Shown piece after piece: positions 27,225 through 36,324 of a stretch of 64,000 bases of DNA. The notes below the pieces were generated by a model. It was not told where the DNA came from and searched no databases. It saw only the letters and a program-made list of their open reading frames with translations. Source of the stretch: Deltaproteobacteria bacterium (GTDB lineage: Bacteria > Desulfobacterota > Binatia > UBA12015); the NCBI GenBank assembly GCA_016874795.1, contig VGTG01000006.1:1-64000 (forward strand). The letters run 5' to 3'. A program made the translations under genes and the position numbers. Position 1 is the stretch's first letter. Each line of letters begins with the position of its first letter.

Positions 27225-27574
27225 GCCGCAGTCGCAATAGGACCGGGCCTTCCGCTCATCGGCCGCGAGCACGAGCGCGTCCTGGCCCTCTGCGACGAAG
27301 CCGCGACTGCGGCGCGACACGCGGGCGATACCGGCGCGCTCGCGATGGCGCTTCTCGGAACCTACTACGCCTCGGCGCTCCGCCTGCGCCCGCGTTCCAG
27401 CGAAGCGACGCCGCGGCGGCGCGTTCCAGCGAAGCGACGCCGCGGCGGCGCGTTCCGAGCACGCGCGAGATCCCGGAAGCGGCGGAAGCCGCGGGCGAGC
27501 CCGTCGACTCCTACCTCGCGCGCTGCAACGCTCGTCCGGCGCTCGCGCGCGCTCGCGCGAAGGACGGCGCCTGA
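27225..27574 (+). pseudogene. Small ORF frameshifted by a 29-bp tandem duplication
   Basis: Directly after the rpe stop, frame 3 codes with strong GC3 bias (LIGREHERVLALCDEAATAA, GALAMALLGTYYASALRLRP). It runs into a 29-bp duplication, and the coding signal then continues in frame 2 (STREIPEAAEAAGEPVDSY, CNARPALARARAKDGA) to TGA 27572-27574. Removing one 29-bp unit joins both halves in one frame without other changes. No ATG/GTG/TTG exists before 27345 (MALLGTYY), so the start is lost or non-canonical. Family not recognised. The end overlaps the 3' end of the convergent histidine kinase gene by 64 nt. Confidence 0.5.
27391..27456. repeat. 29-bp tandem repeat, two full copies plus 8 bp
   Basis: Units 27391-27419 and 27420-27448 are identical (beginning CGCGTTCCAGCGAAGC), and CGCGTTCC starts a third at 27449. 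Since 29 is not a multiple of 3, the extra copy shifts the reading frame of the surrounding ORF. Confidence 0.92.
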
Positions 27575-30276
27575 AGCGAGGCCGCGTCGCACGCCTCGGT
27601 CGAAAGCCCGTCCTCGGGAGCGGAGCGCACCCAGACGCGGAACGTCGAGCCCTCGCCGAGGGCGCTCTCGAGCGAAACGGTTCCGCCGAGCACCTGCACG
27701 AGCTGTCGCACGATGTAGAGCCCGAGCCCGACGCCGCCGTGGCGTCGCGTCGTCGAGCCGTCTCCCTGGCGGAACGACTCGAAGATCGCCTCGTGCAGCT
27801 CCGGCGGGATCCCGGGCCCCGTGTCGCCGACCGCGAACTCCACTCCGTCGTCGCGGCGTCGTACGTCGAGCGTGACGCGACCCGCGGCCGTGAAGTTGAA
27901 CGCGTTGGCGAGCAAGTTTCCCACGACGACTTTGAGCTTGCCCGGGTCCGTCCGGAGGACTCCGACGTCCGGCGCGACCGTGCCCACGAGCTCCGGCGCG
28001 TCTCCGCCGCGTCCGTCGGCCGTCTCGAGGACGAGCGATTCGACGAGATCCGCGACGGGTACGTCGCTCGGGTCGAGCGGGATCCGCCCGGATTCGAGGC
28101 GGCTCAGATCGAGCGTCGCGTTGACGAGCCGGTAGAGATTCCCGGCGCTCCGCGCGATGCGGCGTAGCGTGTCGGTCTGTCGCGCGTTCAGCGGCTCGTA
28201 GGCGCCGTCGAGAAGAAGATCCGAGTAGCCGAGGATCGCGTTCAGCGGCGTCCGGAGCTCGTGCGACATCGTTGCGACGAACTGGCTCTTGAGCTGGCTC
28301 GCGCTCTCGAGGCGGCTGAACAGCTGCGCGTTGGCGAGCCCGAGCGAAGCGAGCGCGCCGATGCGCCGCGCCATGCGCTCGTCGGCGGCGTCGAACGGCG
28401 CGTCCGCGGCGCGGCGGCCGACGCTCAGCGTGCCGATGAGACTGCTGCCGCGCCGGAGACCGACGAGCATGCCGTTCGAGATCCCGTACGCCGCCATCAG
28501 CCCACCGAGGATCTCGTCGTCGGCCACGACGTGGATCACGCCGTCCTGCTCCAGCCGCGCGACCCGCTCGGCGACGCTCGCGCGCGTCACGCGAAGCGCG
28601 CGGAGCGCTTCCCACGGCGTCGCGGTGTCGCCGTCGCCCGCCATCGGGAGGAACTCGTCCGTCTCCTCCTCGTAGAGGTAGGTGTGCGCGATGTCGCACT
28701 GCAGCGCCTCGCGCGTGACACGACAGAGCCGCTCGAGCAGCACCGGCGCGTCGAGCGACGAGACCATCTCCTCCCCGAGACGCGCGAGGCTCGCCTCGAT
28801 CCGGCTCTCCTCGTGCTTCCGCTGGTAGAGCTCGACGGCGCCCACGGCACTGGTCAAGAGGCCCGCGATCCCTTCGCAGAGCCGGACCTCCTCCGCGTCG
28901 AACGGGCGCGACGTGCGGCGGGCCGCGACCAAGCCGCCGAAGTAGTGCCCGCGCGCGGTCAGCGAAGTGGCGATCATCGTCCCGACGCCGAGCGGGTTCA
29001 GGACGCCGTTCGCGAGCTCGGACGAGTCGACCGGATCCTGGAGGACGATCGTCTCGCCGGCGGGGAGCCGTCCCTGGAACACGCTGCCGCGTGGGAAGCG
29101 CAGCGCGCGCACGAATGCTTCCTCGCCCGGATCGAGGCCGACCTGCGCGATCGCGCGGCTCACCAGGGTCGTGGGATCTTCCTGGAAGACGAGGACGGCG
29201 TCGCACTCGAGCGCTTCGCGGCTCCGGTGGAGGCCGCGCTCGAGGACGGTGTGCAGGTCGAGCGTCCCGGTGACGTCGCGCGCGATCTCGAGAAGAGCGC
29301 GCGTCCGTGCCTCGGCACGCACGCGCTCGGTGACGTCACGTCCCACGCCGATCGTGCCGACGAAAGCGCCGCCGACGCGGCGACCGGAAGCGCGGAACTC
29401 GCCGACGCGCCACCCTCCCGAGCTGTCGCGGATGCGGAACTCGGCGGCGGCGGACGTCGCGCCCTGCAGGATCTGCTGCTGCACCGCGGCGGCACGAGCG
29501 ATATCGTCGGGGTGCACGAACTCGGAGAAGTGCTTGCCGACCCACTCCTCGCGCTTCCACCCGAGCCGGCGCTCGAAAGCCTGGTTGAGCGACGCCACCC
29601 GGCCGTCCGGCTCGACGAAGCAGAGCACGTCTTCCATGCTCTCGACGAGGTCCTGGTAACGCTGCTCCGAATCGCGGAGGGAGGACTCCGCGCTGAGGCG
29701 CTCGGCCGCTTCGAGAGCGAGCGTCAGGAGGTCCGCGAGGGAGCGCGCGAAGCGCTGCTCGTCGCGGGTCCAGAACCGCACGGAGCCCCGGTGCTCGAGC
29801 CGCAGCACGCCGACGACGCGGCCATGGCGCCGGATCGGCGCGTGCATCGCGGCCACCGACTCGCCGCCTCGGGCGCTGAGCTCGAACGTTCGCGGATCGC
29901 GGTGACAGTCGCGGACCGCGACGACCGGCTCGATCTCGAGCGCCGCGAGATAGCGCGGGTGTGCCGCGGCGAGAAGCGGCTCGACGGCGCTTGCCTCCTC
30001 GCGGCCGCGCTCGAGGCGATGCTCGCAGTCGAGCCGAGCGCGCGTCGCATCGAAGAGCCAGACACCGACACGCGCGACCTCGAGCGCGTCCGCGGCGACG
30101 CGCGCCAGCTCCGCGGCGAAGCCCGCGCGGTCGCCGCGTGCGAGGGCGGGGCTCCTCCAGAGCTCTCCGAGGGCCCGATCCTGGCGTGCGACGCGGATCT
30201 CGTCGCGGGGAAGGCCGGGGACGTCCTCGTCCGTCGCGACGGCTTCACCGACGCGTGCTCCGATCTCACCCTGCAA
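27511..30276 (-). CDS. Sensor histidine kinase with GAF-PAS-GAF-GAF input domains
   Basis: A 921-residue soluble-looking kinase; no transmembrane helix is seen. TTG 30276 is the start because AGGAGGT lies 4-5 nt upstream. Domains in order: GAF (about 45-190), PAS (about 210-325; QRYQDLVESMEDVLCFV, EFVHPDDIARA), GAF (about 340-500), GAF (about 515-660), HisKA with phospho-accepting His about 671 in MSHELRTPLNAI, and HATPase with N-box VVGNLLANAFNF, G1 DTGPGIP and G2 GGVGLGLYIV. It autophosphorylates in response to an unidentified cytoplasmic signal. No response regulator is adjacent, so it is an orphan. The last 23 residues are read through the antisense of the small frameshifted ORF. Confidence 0.92.
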   Translation of the reverse strand: MQGEIGARVGEAVATDEDVPGLPRDEIRVARQDRALGELWRSPALARGDRAGFAAELARVAADALEVARVGVWLFDATRARLDCEHRLERGREEASAVEPLLAAAHPRYLAALEIEPVVAVRDCHRDPRTFELSARGGESVAAMHAPIRRHGRVVGVLRLEHRGSVRFWTRDEQRFARSLADLLTLALEAAERLSAESSLRDSEQRYQDLVESMEDVLCFVEPDGRVASLNQAFERRLGWKREEWVGKHFSEFVHPDDIARAAAVQQQILQGATSAAAEFRIRDSSGGWRVGEFRASGRRVGGAFVGTIGVGRDVTERVRAEARTRALLEIARDVTGTLDLHTVLERGLHRSREALECDAVLVFQEDPTTLVSRAIAQVGLDPGEEAFVRALRFPRGSVFQGRLPAGETIVLQDPVDSSELANGVLNPLGVGTMIATSLTARGHYFGGLVAARRTSRPFDAEEVRLCEGIAGLLTSAVGAVELYQRKHEESRIEASLARLGEEMVSSLDAPVLLERLCRVTREALQCDIAHTYLYEEETDEFLPMAGDGDTATPWEALRALRVTRASVAERVARLEQDGVIHVVADDEILGGLMAAYGISNGMLVGLRRGSSLIGTLSVGRRAADAPFDAADERMARRIGALASLGLANAQLFSRLESASQLKSQFVATMSHELRTPLNAILGYSDLLLDGAYEPLNARQTDTLRRIARSAGNLYRLVNATLDLSRLESGRIPLDPSDVPVADLVESLVLETADGRGGDAPELVGTVAPDVGVLRTDPGKLKVVVGNLLANAFNFTAAGRVTLDVRRRDDGVEFAVGDTGPGIPPELHEAIFESFRQGDGSTTRRHGGVGLGLYIVRQLVQVLGGTVSLESALGEGSTFRVWVRSAPEDGLSTEACDAASLQAPSFARARASAGRALQRAR

Positions 30277-30437
30277 GCGACCTCCTGGCTGGTTCGAGGG
30301 GCGCCGGACCCACCGACGCGTCTGCGCAACGAAAAGGCGGCCCCCCTGGACGGCGATCAGCTTGCCCGTCGGCGCGAGCTGAAACTACTGCCGGGAGGGT
30401 ACCTGGGCGTCCTTCAACTTGCGCAGGCAGGCGCCTG

Positions 30438-30443
30438 TGCTAG
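30438..30443 (+). promoter_or_regulatory. Possible -10 element for tRNA-Pro
   Basis: TGCTAG lies 48 nt upstream of the tRNA 5' end; TTCAAC at 30413 could be a weak -35 with 19-bp spacing. The same TGCTAG precedes the gene at 61019. The assignment is tentative. Confidence 0.3.
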
Positions 30444-30490
30444 GCCGGACCACGCCGCGCTTTCGAGCCGCGGTGCGACGTTTTCCTCGT

Positions 30491-30564
30491 CGGGGTGTAG
30501 CTCAGACTGGTAGAGCACTGCGTTCGGGACGCAGGGGCCGCAGGTTCAAATCCTGTCACCCCGA
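30491..30564 (+). tRNA. tRNA-Pro (anticodon CGG)
   Basis: A 74-nt cloverleaf. Acceptor CGGGGTG pairs with CACCCCG, discriminator A. The D arm is GCTC...GAGC. The anticodon stem CTGCG/CGCAG holds loop TTCGGGA with anticodon CGG, reading proline codon CCG. The T arm is GCAGG-TTCAAAT-CCTGT with one G-T pair. The C-G first pair and the anticodon loop are typical of bacterial tRNA-Pro. CCA is not encoded. It stands alone between the kinase gene and a small membrane-protein gene. Confidence 0.97.
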
Positions 30565-30662
30565 CTCGTCATGCCTTCGGCGTGCGTTGGGCGTGCTCCG
30601 AATCCGGAGCACCCGCGCGCGCGGCTTGCGAGCGCGAAGCATGGTGGTATAGGGCGGCCACC

Positions 30663-31094
30663 TTGCGTCGCGCGAGCCTCGTCCGTGGTGCCGTGCTGGC
30701 GCTCCTGCTGCTTCCGAGCGCCGCCTCGGCGGCGCCGGCACGCTCGCCGGCCCCGGAAGCCACGAGCGTCGTCGCGTTCGAGGCGAACCTGTCCCCCGAG
30801 ATGGCCGTTCTCCGCGAGGAGATCGCCGACCTCCGCGAGCGCGTCGATGCGGTTCGCGAGGGGACCGAGCCTCCGGCGTGGGCGGCAAGGGCCTATGAGC
30901 GCCTCGGTCACCGCGTGGAGCGGCTGAATCAGCTCCTCGAGCGGCTCGCGGCGCGCGTCGAGACGCCGGTGCCGCGCCTCGACGAGCCGTTCACGCTGCT
31001 GACGGTCGCCGCGTGCATGCTGATCCTCGGCTTTCTCGCAGGACGGACGATGCAGCGTCGTTCCGGCCGGAAGGACCCGCGCTTCCGGCTATGA
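30663..31094 (+). CDS. Small exported coiled-coil protein with C-terminal anchor
   Basis: A 143-residue protein if started at TTG 30663 (AGGGCGG upstream). An ATG at 30582 is in frame but lies 18 nt after the tRNA and adds a segment without signal-peptide character. Residues 1-20 look like a signal peptide (VRGAVLALLLLPSAASA). A heptad-like helix follows (MAVLREEIADLRERVDAV; RLNQLLERLAARV), then a transmembrane helix at about 108-128 (LLTVAACMLILGFLAGR) and a basic tail. Family not recognised. The stop overlaps the plsY start as ATGA, so translation is coupled, which hints at a membrane-lipid-related role. Confidence 0.7.
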   Translation: MRRASLVRGAVLALLLLPSAASAAPARSPAPEATSVVAFEANLSPEMAVLREEIADLRERVDAVREGTEPPAWAARAYERLGHRVERLNQLLERLAARVETPVPRLDEPFTLLTVAACMLILGFLAGRTMQRRSGRKDPRFRL

Positions 31095-31711
31095 GCGAGC
31101 TCCTGGGCGTCGCTCTGATCTCCTACCTGATCGGATCGGTGCCCTGGGGCTACCTCCTCGGGCGCTGGTACGGGCTCGACGTCCGCCGCTCCGGCAGCGG
31201 GAACATCGGCGCGACGAACGTCGCACGGTCGCTCGGCCGGCGCGTCGGCCTCCTCACGCTCGCGCTCGATGCCGCGAAGGGCGCATTGCCGGTGCTGCTC
31301 GCGGCGAACGCCTCTCTCTGGCCAAGCGCGGAGACGAGCCCGGAGACGCGCGCGGCGATCGCGGCGCTCGGCGCCGTCGCGGGGCACGTCTTCTCGATCT
31401 TCCTCCGCTTCCAGGGCGGAAAGGGCGTCGCGACGGCGGCCGGAGCGCTTCTCGCACTCGCTCCGGGAGCAGCGCTGATCGCTCTCGCGGTCTTCGCAGC
31501 CCTGCTCCTTGCGAAAAGGATCGTGTCCCTCGCCTCGCTCGGCGCGGTCGCGACCGCCCCGGTCGGCATGGCCCTCAGCGGCGAGCCGCGCGCGGCCGTT
31601 CTCGCGGGCGTCGGGGTCGCCGCGCTCATCTTCGTCCGGCACCGCGACAATCTCGCCCGTCTCCGGGCGGGGACGGAGCCGAGGCTCGACGAGCGCCCTC
31701 GTACGCGCTAG
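31091..31711 (+). CDS. plsY: Acyl-phosphate glycerol-3-phosphate acyltransferase PlsY
   Basis: A 206-residue integral membrane acyltransferase that makes lysophosphatidate from acyl-phosphate and glycerol-3-phosphate. ATG 31091 overlaps the upstream stop (ATGA). Five or so hydrophobic helices are seen. The three conserved cytoplasmic loops are present: GSVPWGYLLG with RRSGSGNIGATNVAR (about 37-51), GHVFSIFLRFQGGKGVATAAG (about 99-119), and FVRHRDNLARL near the C-terminus (GxxxxNxxR-like). Length is normal for PlsY. Confidence 0.95.
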   Translation: MSELLGVALISYLIGSVPWGYLLGRWYGLDVRRSGSGNIGATNVARSLGRRVGLLTLALDAAKGALPVLLAANASLWPSAETSPETRAAIAALGAVAGHVFSIFLRFQGGKGVATAAGALLALAPGAALIALAVFAALLLAKRIVSLASLGAVATAPVGMALSGEPRAAVLAGVGVAALIFVRHRDNLARLRAGTEPRLDERPRTR

Positions 31712-31861
31712 GGGTGGCTCCCCATCCGGGTCGATGCCGCTGATTTCGTAGGCAACGACCAAGTATTGAGCAGTCTGCCTGTTCGTGAAACGAGCAAGCG
31801 CGCGGCGTTCTAGTGAGCCGACGACGGCATCCACCTTGCTGACCGGCTCTGGAGGAAGTCC

Positions 31862-33202
31862 ATGGTAAAGATGCGTCCAGCAGCTTCGGGAGCCGGTCGG
31901 GCTCTCGGAGGCAGCGCCCTTGCCCTCGCGGCGTGCACCTTCGCCGATCCGGCGTGGGCCCAGGACTCTCCGCCGCCGGCGATCGACAGCGGCGACACCG
32001 CCTGGATGCTGATCTCGACCGCCCTCGTCCTGATGATGACCGCGCCCGGGCTCGCCCTCTTCTACGGCGGGCTCGTCCGGCGGAGCAACGTCCTGAGCAT
32101 CCTGATGCAGTGCCTGACGTGCATGGCGGTGCTCAGCATCGTCTGGGTGCTGATCGGATTCACCCTCGCGTTCGACGCGGGCGGCCCCCTGATCGGCGGC
32201 TTTTCGATGCTCGGCTTGAAGGGCCTCGGCGTCGAGCCGTTCGGGACCGGGACGATCCCCGGCCTCCTCTTCATGATGTTCCAGGGGACCTTCGCGATCA
32301 TCACGCCGGCGCTGATCGTCGGTGCGTACGCGGAGCGGATGCGCTTCAGCGCGTTCCTGATCTTCACCGTTCTCTGGTCGATCCTGATCTACTCGCCGCT
32401 TTGCCACTGGGTCTGGGGCGGCGGCTGGCTCGGCGCGCGCGGCGCGCTCGACTTCGCCGGCGGCACCGTCGTGCACATCAGCTCCGGCATCTCGGCGCTC
32501 GCGGCGGCGCTCTTGATCGGCGAGCGGATCGGCTACGGCGCGGAGCCTCTGCCGCCGCACAACCTGCCGTTCACGGTCGCGGGCGCGGCGCTTCTCTGGA
32601 TCGGCTGGTTCGGCTTCAACGCCGGCAGCGCTCTCGCCGCGAACGGGCTCGCAGCGGTCGCGTTCGTCACCACGAACACCGCCGCGGCCGCAGCGGCGAT
32701 CGGCTGGATAACGATCGAGTGGCTGACGCGCGGGAAGCCGACGGTCCTCGGAGCGGCTTCGGGCGTCGTCGCGGGTCTCGTCGCGATCACGCCGGCGGCC
32801 GGCTTCGTGACACCGATGTCCTCGATCGGGATCGGCTTCGCCGCCGGGATCCTCTGCTTCTACGGAATTCGCTTGAAGGAGATGTTCGGCGCGGACGACG
32901 CGCTCGACGTCGTCGGAATCCACGGCGTCGGTGGAACGTGGGGCGCGATCGCGACGGGGATCTTCGCCGACGCCGCGATCGGCGGGAAAGACGGACTCCT
33001 CACGGGCAATCCCGGTCAGGTGTGGCTCCAATTCGAAGGCGTTCTCGCGACGATCGTCTTCTGCTTCGTCGGCTCGATCATTCTCTTGAAATTGACGGAC
33101 CTCATCGTCGGACTTCGCGTCGACGACGAGGAGGAGCTGGCGGGCCTCGATCTCAGCCAGCACCGCGAACGCGGTTACGTGCTCGGGTCGGTCGCCGAGT
33201 AG
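31862..33202 (+). CDS. amt: Ammonium transporter Amt
   Basis: A 446-residue Amt/Rh channel. ATG 31862 has TGGAGGAAGTCC upstream. Residues 1-37 look like a cleaved signal peptide (SALALAACTFADPAWAQ), followed by the 11-helix core. Motifs: DTAWMLISTALVLMMTAPGLALFYGG (helix 1, in part), the twin-His pore residues expected in GGTVVHISSGISAL and VVGIHGVGGTWG, and WIGWFGFNAGSAL. It imports ammonium at low concentration and is normally closed by the PII protein encoded next. amt, glnB and glnA together form a nitrogen-assimilation cluster. The 150-bp upstream region has no sigma-54 site that I could defend. Confidence 0.95.
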   Translation: MVKMRPAASGAGRALGGSALALAACTFADPAWAQDSPPPAIDSGDTAWMLISTALVLMMTAPGLALFYGGLVRRSNVLSILMQCLTCMAVLSIVWVLIGFTLAFDAGGPLIGGFSMLGLKGLGVEPFGTGTIPGLLFMMFQGTFAIITPALIVGAYAERMRFSAFLIFTVLWSILIYSPLCHWVWGGGWLGARGALDFAGGTVVHISSGISALAAALLIGERIGYGAEPLPPHNLPFTVAGAALLWIGWFGFNAGSALAANGLAAVAFVTTNTAAAAAAIGWITIEWLTRGKPTVLGAASGVVAGLVAITPAAGFVTPMSSIGIGFAAGILCFYGIRLKEMFGADDALDVVGIHGVGGTWGAIATGIFADAAIGGKDGLLTGNPGQVWLQFEGVLATIVFCFVGSIILLKLTDLIVGLRVDDEEELAGLDLSQHRERGYVLGSVAE

Positions 33203-33238
33203 TCCCAGTCCACGGCAGGCCGACCGACCTGCCCTTGA

Positions 33239-33610
<372 letters not shown>

Positions 33611-33787
33611 GCCGCTGAGCACGTTTTCATTCCCAGCGTCGTGAACCATGGTCGAGCCCGTCCGGGCCCGACGCGAGCTCCTTCGACGCTGCATCCCAGT
33701 CCACGAGATCCAACCCGGTTCCGGGGGAGCACGTCGGGGCAATCCCGGCGTAGACCAGCAACGCAGAGAAGATAGGAGAAGCTTTCG

Positions 33788-35203
33788 ATGACCGCGAAGG
33801 ACGCGCTCGAATACGCAAAGAAGAACAACGCCGTCGCCTGTGACATCAAGTTCATGGACTTCCTCGGAACGTGGCAGCACTTCACGATTCCGATGTCCGA
33901 GTATGACGAAGCCCTGTTCGAGGAAGGAAGCGGCTTCGACGGCAGCTCGATCCGCGGCTGGCAGGCCATCGACGCTTCGGACATGCTCGTCGTTCCCGAC
34001 CCGAAGACGGCGCGCATGGATCCGTTCTGCGAGGAGCCGACCGTCTCGCTGATCGGCAACATCATCGATCCGATCACGAAGGAGGAGTACTCCCGCGATC
34101 CGCGCAACATCGCGATGAAGGCCGAGGCGTACCTGAAGACGACCGGTATCGGCGACGTCGCGTACTTCGGCCCGGAGCCGGAGTTCTTCGTGTTCGACGA
34201 CGTGCGCTACTCGATCAGCCAGCAGCACAGCTTCTTCCACATCGACTCGCGCGAGGCGGGCTGGAACTCCGGCCGCGAGGAGGAGTTCGGCAACCTCGGC
34301 TACAAGGTACGGAACAAGGAAGGCTACTTCCCGGTTCCGCCGACCGACACGATGCAGGACCTCCGCACCGAGATGGTGCGCTTGATGGAGCAGGTCGGCA
34401 TCCGCGTCGAGAAGCACCACCACGAGGTGGCGACAGCCGGCCAGGCCGAGATCGACATGCGCTTCCTGCCGCTCGTCGAGATGGCCGACTCGCTGAAGTG
34501 GTTCAAGTACATCGTCAAGAACGTCGCGCGGAAGCACGGCATGACCGCGACGTTCATGCCGAAGCCGCTCTTCGGCGACAACGGCACGGGCATGCACACG
34601 CACCAGTCGATCTGGAAGGACGGCAAGCCGCTGTTCGCCGGTGACGGCTACGCCGGCATGTCGCAGCTCGCGATGCACTACATCGGCGGAATCCTGAAGC
34701 ACGCGCCGGCCCTGGCCGCGTTCACCAACCCGACGCTGAACTCCTACCGTCGCCTGGTGCCGGGCTTCGAGGCGCCGGTGAACCTCGCCTACTCGTCGCG
34801 GAATCGCTCCGCGGCGGTACGCATCCCGATGTACTCGCCCTCGCCGAAGGCGAAGCGAATCGAGGTGCGCTTCCCCGATCCGGCGTGCAACGGGTACATC
34901 GCGTTCGCGGCCATGCTGATGGCGGGCCTCGACGGCATCCAGAAGAAGATGGATCCGAAGCAGCCGCTCGACAAGGACATCTACTCGCTCAGCCCGGAAG
35001 AGCTGAAGGACGTCCCGTCGATGCCGGGCTCGCTCGAGGCGGCTCTCGACAACCTGGCGAAGGACCACGAGTTCCTGCTCCAGGGAGACGTCTTCACGAA
35101 GGACGTCGTCGAGACCTGGATCGAGTACAAGACGACCAACGAGGTCGATCAGATGCGGCTCCGTCCGCATCCGTACGAGTTCCAGCTGTACTTCGACGCC
35201 TGA
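33788..35203 (+). CDS. glnA: Type I glutamine synthetase
   Basis: A 471-residue GS-I that condenses ammonia and glutamate. ATG 33788 has ATAGGAG upstream. Motifs: [10 protein letters not shown] (about 50-59), [14 protein letters not shown] (metal Glu), [12 protein letters not shown] (about 263-274), the latch [13 protein letters not shown] (about 318), NRSAAVRIP and [15 protein letters not shown]. The adenylylation loop has [12 protein letters not shown], where Tyr about 398 is the likely site, so the enzyme is probably of the regulated beta type. A 177-bp spacer separates it from glnB. A strong intrinsic terminator follows. Confidence 0.96.
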   Translation: MTAKDALEYAKKNNAVACDIKFMDFLGTWQHFTIPMSEYDEALFEEGSGFDGSSIRGWQAIDASDMLVVPDPKTARMDPFCEEPTVSLIGNIIDPITKEEYSRDPRNIAMKAEAYLKTTGIGDVAYFGPEPEFFVFDDVRYSISQQHSFFHIDSREAGWNSGREEEFGNLGYKVRNKEGYFPVPPTDTMQDLRTEMVRLMEQVGIRVEKHHHEVATAGQAEIDMRFLPLVEMADSLKWFKYIVKNVARKHGMTATFMPKPLFGDNGTGMHTHQSIWKDGKPLFAGDGYAGMSQLAMHYIGGILKHAPALAAFTNPTLNSYRRLVPGFEAPVNLAYSSRNRSAAVRIPMYSPSPKAKRIEVRFPDPACNGYIAFAAMLMAGLDGIQKKMDPKQPLDKDIYSLSPEELKDVPSMPGSLEAALDNLAKDHEFLLQGDVFTKDVVETWIEYKTTNEVDQMRLRPHPYEFQLYFDA

Positions 35204-35245
35204 GCGGCGTCGTTCGCACGGTGGCGGGCTTCGGCTCGCCGCGAG

Positions 35246-35282
35246 CGGGGCGGATCGGGTTTCCGATCCGCCCCGTTTTTTT
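35246..35282 (+). terminator. Rho-independent terminator after glnA
   Basis: A perfect 13-bp stem (CGGGGCGGATCGG with CCGATCCGCCCCG) with a GTTT loop is followed at once by seven T residues. It starts 43 nt after the glnA stop and is the only textbook intrinsic terminator noticed in the window. Confidence 0.95.
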
Positions 35283-35414
35283 CTCGTGGCGCACGGCGCG
35301 GATTGTCGCGCGTGACAAGGTTTCGCGCCGCTTCCTTCCGCCCGACGCTCGCGCAGCCGTATCTCGGCTTCGCGCCGGCACGACGCCGGCCGCGAACGGG
35401 AAAGGCGGGCGACG

Positions 35415-36230
35415 ATGCGCTTCTCGGAGATCGACGGTGGGACTCGGGGCTTCTCGGGGAGGATCGCGAAGGCGGCGACGCTCGTCGCGCTCGCGACGCT
35501 CGCAGCGTTCGCGGCAGTGCTCCTCAGCGCTTGCGGCGGCGCGAGCGAAACGGCGGACGCGGGCGAAGTGCTATTCGCCGGCCGCCCGGGAGAGCTTTCG
35601 CCGCACGATGTGGGCAGCACGGCGCGCTTCCGCATCGAAGCGAGGAGCGGCAGCGAGAGCACGTCCGCCACACGGACGACGGTCGTCCTGAGCGAGGGAC
35701 CGGACGGCGAGTTCCTCCTCGAGACCTCGACCGACACCGGCATCCGGCAGCGCCTTCGCGCGCGAGAGACGCCGGACGAGGTGCGCGTCGAGGCGATCGC
35801 CGTCGACGACGGCAGCGGCTTCGCGTGGCGCGATCTCGATCCGGCCGCGGTCCTCGTGCGCGTGCCCGTCGTGGCGGGAGCGACCCTGGAAGCGGAATTC
35901 GCCCGCACGATCGACCTTCGCATCGAGAGCGGCGGCGCCTCGACGGTGCGAAGCCTCGTCGTCACCGGCGAGTCGCGGCGTCGCGCCGTCGGCTGGGAGG
36001 ATCTCGTGCTCGGCGGGGAGACCCTGCGCGCGATCCGCTGGGAGATCGAAGGTGAGAGCCGCACCGAGACGATCGTCCTCGGCGGCGAGTCGCTCGAGAT
36101 CCGTGCGCAGCTCCGCGGCGTCGAGCACCGCGCACCGGGGCTCGGTCTCGTGCGCGAGGAGGCGGACCTCGAGATCTCCGTCGGCGGCGCGACGACCGCC
36201 GTGCACCTCGTCGCCGAGCGCGAGACCTAG
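35415..36230 (+). CDS. Lipoprotein of unknown function
   Basis: A 271-residue lipoprotein. The N-terminus has a basic start and a hydrophobic stretch (ATLVALATLAAFAAVLLSAC) ending in a lipobox, with Cys about 42. The mature part is all beta in appearance, with alternating strands such as ARFRIEARSGS, RTTVVLSEGPDGEFLLET and a repeated RxETIVLGGESLEIRAQ pattern that resembles periplasmic lipid- or lipoprotein-binding folds. I do not recognise a family. It is the first gene after the glnA terminator and lies 94 nt before the GT39-like gene. Confidence 0.72.
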   Translation: MRFSEIDGGTRGFSGRIAKAATLVALATLAAFAAVLLSACGGASETADAGEVLFAGRPGELSPHDVGSTARFRIEARSGSESTSATRTTVVLSEGPDGEFLLETSTDTGIRQRLRARETPDEVRVEAIAVDDGSGFAWRDLDPAAVLVRVPVVAGATLEAEFARTIDLRIESGGASTVRSLVVTGESRRRAVGWEDLVLGGETLRAIRWEIEGESRTETIVLGGESLEIRAQLRGVEHRAPGLGLVREEADLEISVGGATTAVHLVAERET

Positions 36231-36324
36231 CGCGGAGGAATGCCGCGTTTGGATCTGCCCGCGCTCGACATCGCCGGAGAGATCTCGCTAGGCTTCGTCC
36301 CCTCGTGGCTCTCGTTCGCTCCCC

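Noticed and set aside
31712-31861. A sigma-54 promoter upstream of amt
   Set aside because: TGGC occurs at the start of the region, but no GC-containing -12 element lies at the right distance, so I cannot support it.
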